Assembly: GCA_002371755.1 (NCBI GenBank)
Contig: DFGM01000169.1
Span: forward strand, 1 to 10,535
Length of the DNA stretch: 10,535 nt
Source of the DNA: Verrucomicrobia bacterium UBA3750
Lineage (GTDB): Bacteria > Verrucomicrobiota > Kiritimatiellia > RFP12 > UBA1067
Reading direction: 5' to 3'
A program made the translations under genes and the position numbers. Positions within the stretch are counted from its first letter, which is position 1. Each line of letters begins with the position of its first letter. The notes under the pieces are model-generated. The model ran no database searches and was not told where the DNA came from. It saw nothing but the letters and a program-made list of their open reading frames with translations. Below, piece after piece: positions 1-6,730 of this stretch.

Positions 1-281
1 GAAACGCCAAGCGCATCTCGTCGATCAAGGGCGTCGGCAAGAAGACTGCCGAGAAAATCGTAATCGAACTCAAGGACAAGATAAACGCAATCGAGGCTCT
101 TGCAATGGCCGGGAAGACCGGACAAGGCAAGGAACAAGCGTTCCTCCTTGACGCGAGAAAGGCGCTCTCCGCGCTTGGCTTTGCGGACGACATCGCCTCC
201 AAGATGGTAGCGAAAGTGGTTGCCGCCAACCCGGCAATAACGGATACGCAAGAGATTATCCGGCATGCGCTTCGCTCGTAG
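1..281 (+). CDS. ruvA: Holliday junction DNA helicase subunit RuvA, C-terminal part (5' partial)
   Basis: RuvA binds Holliday junctions as a tetramer and loads the RuvB motor for branch migration in recombinational repair. The reading frame enters at base 3 and is open to TAG at 279-281, giving about 92 residues. The first residues contain a helix-hairpin-helix of the form SSIKGVGKKTAEKIVIELKD, which matches the second HhH of RuvA (GxGxKTAxRIxxELKDK). After a short flexible linker comes a three-helix domain III (from about residue 44, DARKALSALGF), the part known to contact RuvB. The N-terminal OB-fold lies outside the window. The 3' end overlaps the start of the next gene by 17 bp, so the envelope genes may be co-transcribed with it. 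Identification is firm despite truncation. Confidence 0.92.
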   Translation, partial: NAKRISSIKGVGKKTAEKIVIELKDKINAIEALAMAGKTGQGKEQAFLLDARKALSALGFADDIASKMVAKVVAANPAITDTQEIIRHALRS

Positions 282-987
282 CATCCTATCGGGCGCTTTC
301 TTCGCGCTCTACGGAACATTGGCGCTGCTTTTCGCACCGGTTCTCGCCTTGCCTGTCTGGAAGAAGAGCAAGGTGCGTGCGCTCATTCGGTTCTTCTATC
401 GGGCGTTTGTCCTGGCTGCGCGTCTTACGCGGCTTTTCGTCGTCTCCGTCTCGGGCGGGGAATACGCGCAAAAGGCGAAGAAAGCAAGAGGAAGAATTGT
501 GGCAATGAACCATATATCTCTCATAGACATCGTCGTCTTGATGTCTATTCTGGGCGATTCGACGGCTATTGCCAAGGCGAACGTGAAGAAGAACCCTTTC
601 CTTTCCCAAGTCTCGCGGAAGATGTTCATCATCAACGACGAAGACCCGGTGAAGCTGAAGGACGAGGTCGCCGCTTTGCTGGATGGCGGAGTCGATGTTA
701 TAGTATTCCCGCAGGGGACGCGCGGGGGGGAGGTTTGGCGGCGCGGGGCTGCGCGTCTCGCCCTCGCCTGCAAGGCGGATATTCTCCCGGCGAGAATATC
801 CTACGCCCCCGTGGTGCTCGCAAAGTCGCAACCCTGGTGGGATGTCGGGGGCGGAACGATAAAAATAAACGTCGATTTCCTTCCTCCTGTTTCCCCCGGA
901 GAGGAAGATTCATTCCATGCGGCGAAACGCCTCACCGCCAGAATCGAGAATATGATTCGATACGGGAAGGAGAGAAACGAAAGATGA
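265..987 (+). CDS. PlsC-like 1-acyl-glycerol-3-phosphate acyltransferase family protein
   Basis: A 240-residue member of the lysophospholipid acyltransferase (PlsC/LPLAT) family, which transfers an acyl chain from acyl-ACP or acyl-CoA to a lysolipid at the inner membrane. The N-terminus has a basic start and a hydrophobic segment (about residues 8-31), suggesting a membrane anchor. Motif I, NHxxxxD, is N82-H83...D88 (NHISLID), the catalytic His-Asp pair. The substrate-binding motif, usually FPEGTR, reads FPQGTR at 148-153, so the usual Glu is Gln150. Length is normal for the family. The start overlaps ruvA by 17 bp and the stop overlaps the next start (ATGA). Its place among LPS and ApeO/ApeP-type genes leaves open whether it makes phosphatidic acid or acylates a special lipid; acyltransferases of this type also occur in aryl polyene clusters. 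Confidence 0.85.
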   Translation: MRFARSILSGAFFALYGTLALLFAPVLALPVWKKSKVRALIRFFYRAFVLAARLTRLFVVSVSGGEYAQKAKKARGRIVAMNHISLIDIVVLMSILGDSTAIAKANVKKNPFLSQVSRKMFIINDEDPVKLKDEVAALLDGGVDVIVFPQGTRGGEVWRRGAARLALACKADILPARISYAPVVLAKSQPWWDVGGGTIKINVDFLPPVSPGEEDSFHAAKRLTARIENMIRYGKERNER

Positions 988-1451
988 AAGCGCTGTTTCT
1001 TGATCGCGACGGCACGATAAACATCGATTACGGCTATGTATACGAGCGCGAGAAGTTCGTATTTTTCGATGGCGTCTTCGACTATTGCCGGCGAGCCGCG
1101 GACAACGGCTACGCGATAATCGTAATCACCAACCAGAGCGGCATCGAGCGCGGCTACTATACGGAAGAGGATTTTGCCGCCATCACGCAATATATGTGCG
1201 AAAAGTTCAAGGAGCACGGCGTGGACGTGCTGGACGTCCTGCATTGTCCATCGCTTGAAAGCTACGACCGGAAACCGAACCCCGGCCTTTTTCTCAAAGC
1301 CCGCGACAAGTGGGGAATTGATATGGCCTCCTCCGTCAACATCGGCGACAAGGAACGAGACATGGAGGCTGGTCGCACCGCCGGCGTCGGGACTAACATC
1401 GTCTTTACAGGCGACTACGGCAAACTCCCTCCGCTCCCTACGCTCCCGTGA
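984..1451 (+). CDS. gmhB: D-glycero-D-manno-heptose 1,7-bisphosphate 7-phosphatase-like HAD hydrolase
   Basis: A 155-residue HAD subfamily IIIA phosphatase. GmhB removes the 7-phosphate of heptose 1,7-bisphosphate on the way to ADP-heptose for the LPS inner core. The start is the ATG at 984, overlapping the previous stop as ATGA; an in-frame extension to 735 is a shadow of the upstream gene. Visible motifs are DRDGTIN (D7 nucleophile, D9 acid/base), TNQSG (49-53), RKPNPG (K97) and GDKERDMEAG (acidic motif IV, D122 and D126). The zinc loop typical of GmhB and HisB phosphatases (CxH, about a dozen residues, CxC) is shortened to CPSLESYDRKP: only C88 remains. Substrate assignment rests on motif order and on the nearby waaA; a histidinol-phosphatase role is less likely but possible. 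Confidence 0.8.
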   Translation: MKALFLDRDGTINIDYGYVYEREKFVFFDGVFDYCRRAADNGYAIIVITNQSGIERGYYTEEDFAAITQYMCEKFKEHGVDVLDVLHCPSLESYDRKPNPGLFLKARDKWGIDMASSVNIGDKERDMEAGRTAGVGTNIVFTGDYGKLPPLPTLP

Positions 1452-1454
1452 CAC

Positions 1455-1483
1455 TAGACCTGCGGCGGAAAAAATGGTAGAAT
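1455..1483 (+). promoter_or_regulatory. Possible sigma70-type promoter upstream of the hexapeptide acyltransferase gene
   Basis: In the 59-bp gap after gmhB, TAGACC (1455-1460, four of six matches to TTGACA) is separated by 17 bp from TAGAAT (1478-1483, five of six matches to TATAAT). This is the only gap in an otherwise overlapping gene series, so an internal promoter would split the operon here. The match is weak enough to arise by chance. Confidence 0.4.
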
Positions 1484-1510
1484 AGTAAGCAACGTAAGGA
1501 GAAGAAGGCA

Positions 1511-2143
1511 ATGAGAGACTTGTTTATCTGCTGTGCGGGAGGATTGGGTCGCGAGGCGGCCTGGACCGTAGAACGCATCAACAGGGCTGCCCAGCAGCCT
1601 CTGTGGAACCTTATCGGCTTTGCGGATGACGATCCCGCCAAGGCCAAGGGCAACTTTGAAGGCTACCCGCTTCTGGGCAGCATTGAACAAGCGTCCAAGG
1701 ACTACCCCGGCGCATCCGTCTTCATCGCGATTGGCGACAACAAGCTTCGTGCGGAGATTTACCGCCGCTTGAGGGGTCACGACTTCCCGGCGCTCATAGA
1801 TCCGTCCGCGCAGGTATCGCCCACGACCGAGTTCAAGCATGGCACGTATGTGGCGGCGCAGGCCGTGGTATCCGTGGGCACGGATCTCGGCAAGTTCGTA
1901 ATCGTGAACGCCCGTGCAGGCGTCGGGCACGATTGCAAGATTGGCGACTTCGTGCAGATTTCGCCCGGCGTATCGATTTCCGGAAACTGCACCATCGGCA
2001 ACGGCGTATTGATGGGCACGAACAGCTGCACGGCACCCAAGATGACGGTCGGAGACGACGCGACAGTCTGCGCCGGCACGCCCGTTCTCAAGGATGTAGG
2101 CCCAGGCGAGACGCTCTCTCCCTTCGGCACGCTCAAAGCGTGA
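1511..2143 (+). CDS. NeuD/PglD-like sugar O- or N-acyltransferase (left-handed beta-helix)
   Basis: A 210-residue protein of the NeuD/PglD family, which acetylates sialic acids or UDP-amino-sugars from acetyl-CoA in the cytoplasm. The N-terminal third is a Rossmann-like domain (GGLGREAAWTVERI at 10-23, then IGFADDD at 35-41) typical of the family. From about residue 96 hexapeptide repeats form the left-handed beta-helix (VSPTTEF, VGHDCKIGDFVQISPGVSISGNC, TIGNGVLMGTN). H140-D141 in VGHD aligns with the conserved catalytic histidine. The usual GxPAK ending is replaced by LSPFGTLKA. A Shine-Dalgarno sequence (AAGGAG) precedes ATG 1511. The stop overlaps the GTG start of waaA. The context points to glycan or LPS decoration; the acceptor sugar cannot be read from sequence. 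Confidence 0.8.
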   Translation: MRDLFICCAGGLGREAAWTVERINRAAQQPLWNLIGFADDDPAKAKGNFEGYPLLGSIEQASKDYPGASVFIAIGDNKLRAEIYRRLRGHDFPALIDPSAQVSPTTEFKHGTYVAAQAVVSVGTDLGKFVIVNARAGVGHDCKIGDFVQISPGVSISGNCTIGNGVLMGTNSCTAPKMTVGDDATVCAGTPVLKDVGPGETLSPFGTLKA

Positions 2144-4479
2144 AGTGGGCTCTTTACAATCTCGCCTTCGCGCTGGCGTTTCCGTTCCTGCTGCCGGGAT
2201 TCCTTTTGCGGATGCTCCGGCGCGGGGGGTATGCCGCGCGAATGGGCGACAGGGTGGCACTCTATCCTCGCGACATCGTTTCGCGCCTGCGCGGCGAGCC
2301 GGGGCGTCTTCGCCCGGTATGGATACACGCCGTATCCGTGGGCGAAGTGCAAGTCGCCATGCAGCTCATGCGCGAATGGCGCAAGGCGGAGCCGGATGTC
2401 TCATTCTGCTTTTCGACCACCAGCTCGACCGGCTGGAAGATTGCCGAAAAAGGCGTGACCGGGCGCGACACCCTCATATACAATCCCCTCGACTTCCCCA
2501 ACTTCGTAAAGAGCGCGTTCGCGACGATACGTCCGCGCGCAGTCGTGCTCACTGAAAGCGAGATCTGGCCCGTTTTCATACGCCGGGCGGAGAAACTCGG
2601 CATTCCGCTCTTCCTGGTCAACGCGAGGGTGAGCGATCGCAGCGCCCCCCGCTACGCCAAAGCCCGCTGGTTCTTCAAGGATGTATTCGGCGCGTTCTCG
2701 CGCATATTCGCGCAATCGGCTCTCGATGCGAAACGCCTTGCCGCGGCTGGAGCGGATGAGGCGAAAATCGTCGTCACAGGCTCTTTCAAGTTCGATGTCG
2801 CATCAAGAAAGCCGGAGAAGGAAGAAGAGCTTTCCGCCTGGATCGGACCGCACAAGCGGCTCCTCTTGGGGGCTTCCACATGGCCGGGCGAGGACGAGGC
2901 GCTGCTGAAAATACTCCCTGCACTCCCTGAGGACGTCACACTCGTCATAGCACCTCGCCATTTCGAAAAGGCGGATGCGGTGGAAGCCAACATAAGGGCG
3001 GCGGGGTTCACGGCCGTCAGGCGCTCTCGCGGCGACAAGCCCGCCGAAGGCGCGAGAAACGTTTTCCTCGCAGATACCACCGGCGAACTCATGGGGCTCT
3101 TCGGCATTGCCGACGCCGTATTCGTGGGCAAATCGCTGTGCGAACACGGCTCCCAGAACATGATAGAACCATGCCTCTGCGGCAAGCCCACCGTCGTCGG
3201 ACCCTACACCGAGAATTTCCGCCCTGTGATGAGCGACCTGCTCGCCCAAGATGCGATAGTGCAAGTGAAAGACGCGGCCGGACTGGAAGCCACACTGAAG
3301 AAGTGGTTCTCGCCGGAGGGCGAAGCCGAAGCCAATGCGCTTGGCGAAAGAGCGGCGAAAGCGGTGGAAAGCCGCAAGGGCGTAGTGCCGGAATGTCTGG
3401 CGGCGATTCGTGCGACGCTGGAGAAAAACCCGGCATCCGAAAAAGAACGCCATCCGCCGCGCGGCAGAATGAAGTCGGCGATAATCCTCGCCCTCTTCCT
3501 CGCGCTTGCCATTTCACTCCTGAAGCACGTGGATTGGAGCGGAAAAAAAGACTGGGAACCGGAACTCGCCAAGGCGCGCGAGGAGTTTCGCTACAAGCCC
3601 GTCTCCACGGTGCTCGACTTCCTGCCGCGTCTGGAAGATCCGCTCGGCACGGGTTCTGCCGTCTCCAAACGCATTGACGCGCGCAAGATGACTATGGCTG
3701 CTTTCAAGGCGGAACTTGAAGCATTCCCGGCCGAAAACGCACACTTGTGGATGGCGGGCGAGGAAGATTGGCTCCTCACGGGCTCCACGGCGCCCGGAAC
3801 GAACTCGGTGCCATTGGATGCAATGCTCGAGCTTTTCTACGATGAAAAAGAGATAGAACCCCTCGCAGCGGCCCAATGTTCCACGCTTCCAGAGTTCTTT
3901 GCGAGCTATGTGGGAGACAGGTCTTCGCTCATGGAGGCATTCGACGCGAACTCTCCCGACACGCTAGTGCGTCCGGAATACTTCGTCACGCGCGACATAC
4001 CGCCATTGGATTGGGTCGATTCCTCCGGAGTCGATGCCGATATACGCGATATGGTGCTGAGGGAAATCCGCTCCATGCAGGTCGTGAGGCGCAATGTGAT
4101 AGAAGGCAACATCATCGCACGTTCCGGCAATATGGACGATGCGATATCGAAATGGGCCGCCGCAATCCTGCGCAACCCTCACGATACGATGCTCCTTGAA
4201 CGGCTGCACCGGCTCGCAGTGAATGCCGTCGCATTCCAGAAGGTCGGCAACGTAAAAGCCGCCGCAAAATGCTACGAGACGATGTTCTGCGTGCGGCCAA
4301 GCGATGCAGCCGCCATTTCCGAATACGCGAAATGCATGCGCCAGCTCGGCGAAAAGGAGATTTCGGAAACGGCTATGAAGCGCGCAAAGTTCCTGAGCAA
4401 ACGCAATTTGACTGCCGAAACCGAAAACGCCACCCCGTCGGAAAGTGAAACTGCGAAAGATGCCAATGGTGGCGAATAA
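2140..4479 (+). CDS. waaA: 3-deoxy-D-manno-octulosonate transferase (WaaA/KdtA), in frame with a C-terminal TPR protein
   Basis: One uninterrupted 779-residue frame from GTG 2140, which overlaps the previous stop as GTGA. Residues 1-443 are WaaA, which adds Kdo from CMP-Kdo to lipid A precursor at the inner membrane. There is an N-terminal hydrophobic helix (about 5-24), WIHAVSVGE (61-69), STTSSTG (92-98), TESEIWP (138-144), GSFKFD (214-219), APRH (271-274) and DTTGELMGLFGIADAVFVGKSL. The usual GGHN signature is HGSQN (336-340) and is followed by the expected IEP and GPYTENF. WaaA is normally about 425 residues, so the domain is complete. The frame then runs through M444 (base 3469) into a second, unrelated protein. 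Removing one A from the run at 3440-3444 would instead end WaaA at TGA 3470-3472, overlapping ATG 3469 like other junctions in this operon. The fusion may therefore be a frameshift rather than a real bifunctional protein. Confidence 0.88.
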   Translation: MKWALYNLAFALAFPFLLPGFLLRMLRRGGYAARMGDRVALYPRDIVSRLRGEPGRLRPVWIHAVSVGEVQVAMQLMREWRKAEPDVSFCFSTTSSTGWKIAEKGVTGRDTLIYNPLDFPNFVKSAFATIRPRAVVLTESEIWPVFIRRAEKLGIPLFLVNARVSDRSAPRYAKARWFFKDVFGAFSRIFAQSALDAKRLAAAGADEAKIVVTGSFKFDVASRKPEKEEELSAWIGPHKRLLLGASTWPGEDEALLKILPALPEDVTLVIAPRHFEKADAVEANIRAAGFTAVRRSRGDKPAEGARNVFLADTTGELMGLFGIADAVFVGKSLCEHGSQNMIEPCLCGKPTVVGPYTENFRPVMSDLLAQDAIVQVKDAAGLEATLKKWFSPEGEAEANALGERAAKAVESRKGVVPECLAAIRATLEKNPASEKERHPPRGRMKSAIILALFLALAISLLKHVDWSGKKDWEPELAKAREEFRYKPVSTVLDFLPRLEDPLGTGSAVSKRIDARKMTMAAFKAELEAFPAENAHLWMAGEEDWLLTGSTAPGTNSVPLDAMLELFYDEKEIEPLAAAQCSTLPEFFASYVGDRSSLMEAFDANSPDTLVRPEYFVTRDIPPLDWVDSSGVDADIRDMVLREIRSMQVVRRNVIEGNIIARSGNMDDAISKWAAAILRNPHDTMLLERLHRLAVNAVAFQKVGNVKAAAKCYETMFCVRPSDAAAISEYAKCMRQLGEKEISETAMKRAKFLSKRNLTAETENATPSESETAKDANGGE
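3469..4479 (+). CDS. Membrane-anchored TPR protein (probable separate gene within the waaA frame)
   Basis: Starting at ATG 3469 this would be a 336-residue protein of unknown function. It opens with a lysine and a hydrophobic stretch (residues 2-18, KSAIILALFLALAISLL), fitting a signal anchor. Residues 25-200 resemble nothing I recognise. Residues about 213-305 form two or more tetratricopeptide-like helical pairs (GNIIARSGNMDDAISKWAAA; VAFQKVGNVKAAAKCYETMF; the latter followed by RPSDAAAISEYAKCMRQLGE). The acidic tail (NATPSESETAKDANGGE) looks disordered. No clear Shine-Dalgarno sequence precedes 3469, as also seen for the coupled start at 2140. The 3' end overlaps the ketosynthase start. 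I list it separately because a signal anchor in mid-protein is unusual and the waaA domain is complete before it. It may act as an envelope scaffold. Confidence 0.6.
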   Translation: MKSAIILALFLALAISLLKHVDWSGKKDWEPELAKAREEFRYKPVSTVLDFLPRLEDPLGTGSAVSKRIDARKMTMAAFKAELEAFPAENAHLWMAGEEDWLLTGSTAPGTNSVPLDAMLELFYDEKEIEPLAAAQCSTLPEFFASYVGDRSSLMEAFDANSPDTLVRPEYFVTRDIPPLDWVDSSGVDADIRDMVLREIRSMQVVRRNVIEGNIIARSGNMDDAISKWAAAILRNPHDTMLLERLHRLAVNAVAFQKVGNVKAAAKCYETMFCVRPSDAAAISEYAKCMRQLGEKEISETAMKRAKFLSKRNLTAETENATPSESETAKDANGGE

Positions 4480-5566
4480 TCCTCTTTACATCACGGACTT
4501 CTGGTCCGCCAGCGCCTTGGGTGCCGGGAACGCCGAATCGGCCGCGAATCTAGCCGCATCCACTGCGCCGGGGATGAAACTCACGGGCGGCGACATTCCG
4601 GGCAGAGACGTCTATTTCGGCAACGTCGAAACGCAATTGCCCGGTATTTCCGAGCCGAAAGACGATTTTCGCTCCAATCAACTCCTCGCATTGGCGTTCG
4701 GCTCCATGGCAAAGAAGATAGAGGAACTGAAAGCCAAATACCCGCCGGAACGCATTGGCGTGGTGCTTGGAGCAAGCGATACCGGGGTGCATGAGGCGCA
4801 AAACTTCATCTTCGAGTGGCTGGAAGGCGGGAAAAAGCCGGATAGATTCCATTTCGAGATGCTGGAATTGGGGTCGCCGGCGAAATATTTCGCCAGTATA
4901 GCGGGATTGCGCGGGCCGGCCTACAGCGTTTCCACGGCATGCTCATCCTCGGCAAAGGCGTTTGCTTCCGCAAGGCGTCTTATATATAAAGGAGTGTGCG
5001 ACGCCGTGATTGCCGGGGGAGTGGACTCTAGATGCGCTTTCGCGCTGAACGGCTTTGCGGCGCTTGGCGCCCTTTCCGAGGGACGCTGCCGCCCGCTTTC
5101 TCCAGACCGCGACGGCATCAATCTGGGTGAAGCCGTCGCCCTGTTTTCGCTTGAAAAAGACCCTGAAGGCGCAAAAGCGCGCATTTTGGGAGTGGGGGAG
5201 ACAAGCGACGCCTACCATGCCACGGCCCCAGATCCGTCAGGCGAAGGTGCCGCCGCCGCCATGCGTCAGGCGCTGGATGAAGCCCGCCTTTCTCCTGAGA
5301 ACATCTCCTACGTCAACTTGCACGGCACAGGCACCGTGGCAAACGATGAGATGGAGCTGAAAGCCGTCGAAAGCGTTTTTGGCTCGTCGCCACGCGCATT
5401 GGTGGAATCGACGAAAAACCTTACCGGGCACTGTCTCGGCGCGGCTGGCGCCATCGAGGCGGCAATCTGCATATACCGCCTTCAAGCCCTGGGCGGCGGC
5501 ACCGCCCTTTCCAATTCTTTCGCATTTGGAGGCTCCAATGCAAGTATCATCATTTCCGTCGATTGA
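4466..5566 (+). CDS. Beta-ketoacyl-ACP synthase, ApeO-like (aryl polyene type)
   Basis: A 366-residue condensing enzyme that extends an ACP-bound acyl chain with malonyl-ACP. The thiolase-fold triad is present: C159 in VSTACSSSA, H286 in NLHGTGT and H322 in KNLTGHCLGAAGA. NQLLALAFGSMA, RIGVVLGASDTGV, CDAVIAGGVDSRC and RDGINLGEAVALF follow the ApeO pattern of aryl polyene clusters more closely than housekeeping FabF. Only a short linker (about LGGGTALS) separates the last catalytic helix from NSFAFGGSN, so roughly 30 residues normally found there are missing. ATG 4466 was chosen because GAAAG lies six bases upstream; GTG 4445 and ATG 4460 are also in frame. It overlaps the upstream gene by 14 bp and the next by 29 bp, implying tight coupling with the dehydratase. 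Confidence 0.85.
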   Translation: MVANNPLYITDFWSASALGAGNAESAANLAASTAPGMKLTGGDIPGRDVYFGNVETQLPGISEPKDDFRSNQLLALAFGSMAKKIEELKAKYPPERIGVVLGASDTGVHEAQNFIFEWLEGGKKPDRFHFEMLELGSPAKYFASIAGLRGPAYSVSTACSSSAKAFASARRLIYKGVCDAVIAGGVDSRCAFALNGFAALGALSEGRCRPLSPDRDGINLGEAVALFSLEKDPEGAKARILGVGETSDAYHATAPDPSGEGAAAAMRQALDEARLSPENISYVNLHGTGTVANDEMELKAVESVFGSSPRALVESTKNLTGHCLGAAGAIEAAICIYRLQALGGGTALSNSFAFGGSNASIIISVD

Positions 5567-6008
5567 AGAACTCGTGCCGCATACGCGTTCGATGCGGCTT
5601 GTTGACGATGTCGTAGCCCTGGATACGGAGAAAGGCGAAATCACCGTCAGTGCCGTTATCCGCAAAGAATGGTGCGAAAACTGGGCGACGATAGAACTTA
5701 TGGCTCAGGCCGCCGCCGCACTTGTCGGAGCCGTAGATATTGCCAATGGCCGCACGGCCAAGGATAAACCGGGCCTCCTGCTTGGCACGAGAAAACTGGA
5801 AATGCACGTCGATTCGCTCAAACCGGGCGAAACATATCTCATCGACGCAAAAACCGTGCTGGCGGACGGGGATGCAGCAAGCTTTTCCTGCGCCGTCCGC
5901 GACAAAGCGGGCGCGATAATCGCAACTGCCACTCTCAACGCTTATCGCCCTAGCGATCCATCCGCCTTTATGGCAGCTTTCCAGCCGCCAGCCGCCCAAC
6001 CGGCTTAG
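5538..6008 (+). CDS. ApeP-like 3-hydroxyacyl-ACP dehydratase (hotdog fold)
   Basis: A 156-residue single hotdog protein of the ApeP group, which dehydrates 3-hydroxyacyl-ACP to the trans-2-enoyl form during polyene or fatty chain growth. The start ATG 5538 has a clear GGAGG (5528-5532) five bases upstream; a longer in-frame extension is a shadow of the ketosynthase. H15 in VPHTRSMRLVDDV matches the catalytic histidine of LPHRxPMLLLD, and E53 in ATIELMAQAAAALVG matches the acidic residue of the GIELMAQ motif. KPGLLLGTRKLEMHV (78-92) is the GFLLGTRRYE signature of this family. It lies inside the last 29 bp of the ketosynthase. Typical partners (ACP, ketoreductase, acyl-ACP ligase) are not in the window. 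Its stop codon overlaps that of hisA on the other strand. Confidence 0.85.
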   Translation: MQVSSFPSIEELVPHTRSMRLVDDVVALDTEKGEITVSAVIRKEWCENWATIELMAQAAAALVGAVDIANGRTAKDKPGLLLGTRKLEMHVDSLKPGETYLIDAKTVLADGDAASFSCAVRDKAGAIIATATLNAYRPSDPSAFMAAFQPPAAQPA

Positions 6009-6730
6009 AGAGCTGCCGCATTGAGCGCGGAAAGAGTGGTGCGACCGTCGTAAAGAGCCTTGCCGACGATGGCGGCATGCAGATTGGGGCGTTCCAGAGC
6101 TTTGAGGTTTTCGATGTCGTAGGGTGAAGATACGCCACCCGAGGCGGTAATAAGGCAAGTCGGGGCGGCATCGCAGATGGCCGCCAATTGCGTGAGGTTG
6201 GGTCCGCCCAGCATACCGTCGGTGGCGGTATCTGTGTAGATGATCGTCCGGACTCCGGCGCTTGCCACGGCCCTAGCGAGCTCCGTCGCCTTTACGCTGG
6301 TCGTTTCCACCCAGCCTTTGGTCTGCACAAAACCGTTCCGCGCATCGATGCCCACGGCTATTCTATCCCCGTAAAGATCGAGCGCCTGCACGAGAAATCC
6401 CGGATTGTCGAGTGCGGCGCTGCCAATAATGGCGCGCGCAGCCCCTGCCTCAATCACGGCACGAAGCGCTTCCGGGGTGCGCAACCCGCCCCCCACTTCC
6501 ACTGGGCCGCCAAAAGCTTCGATTATATCGCGGATGATTTCCGCATGGCGCGGCTCGCCATCAAATGCACCATCCAAATCGACCACATGCAGCTCCTGGC
6601 CGCCCTGTTCGCGCCAGTCCCGGGCCTGCGAGGCGGGATCGTCGCCATACACCGTCACATCGTCGGCGCGCCCCTGCCTAAGACGCACGCACTTGCCGCC
6701 TTTGAGATCGATTGCGGGAAGGATTGTCAT
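6005..6730 (-). CDS. hisA: ProFAR isomerase HisA (histidine biosynthesis)
   Basis: A 241-residue (beta-alpha)8 barrel that catalyses the Amadori rearrangement of ProFAR to PRFAR, the fourth step of histidine synthesis. The start MTILPAIDLKGGKCVRLRQG contains catalytic D8. D129 in AVGIDARNG is the second catalytic aspartate. The two phosphate-binding half-barrel motifs are VEVGGGLRT (78-86) and ITASGGVSS (194-202). TDTATDGML (166-174) is the conserved loop of the family. Length is normal. AAGGAA lies just upstream of ATG 6730 on this strand, and a longer frame extends into hisB only as a shadow. The start overlaps the hisB stop as ATGA, so translation is coupled. No terminator separates it from the convergent envelope operon. 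Confidence 0.95.
   Translation of the reverse strand: MTILPAIDLKGGKCVRLRQGRADDVTVYGDDPASQARDWREQGGQELHVVDLDGAFDGEPRHAEIIRDIIEAFGGPVEVGGGLRTPEALRAVIEAGAARAIIGSAALDNPGFLVQALDLYGDRIAVGIDARNGFVQTKGWVETTSVKATELARAVASAGVRTIIYTDTATDGMLGGPNLTQLAAICDAAPTCLITASGGVSSPYDIENLKALERPNLHAAIVGKALYDGRTTLSALNAAAL

Noticed and set aside
735..983. N-terminal extension of the GmhB-like protein
   Set aside because: It lies inside the acyltransferase gene, is arginine-rich and low in family signal; the ATGA-coupled start at 984 begins exactly at the HAD motif.
1933..2139. Upstream extension of waaA
   Set aside because: It is a shadow of the acyltransferase gene; WaaA begins at its membrane helix after GTG 2140.
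1454..2260. Long minus-strand open frame opposite the hexapeptide acyltransferase
   Set aside because: Shadow of a clear coding gene on the plus strand; no recognisable protein motifs.
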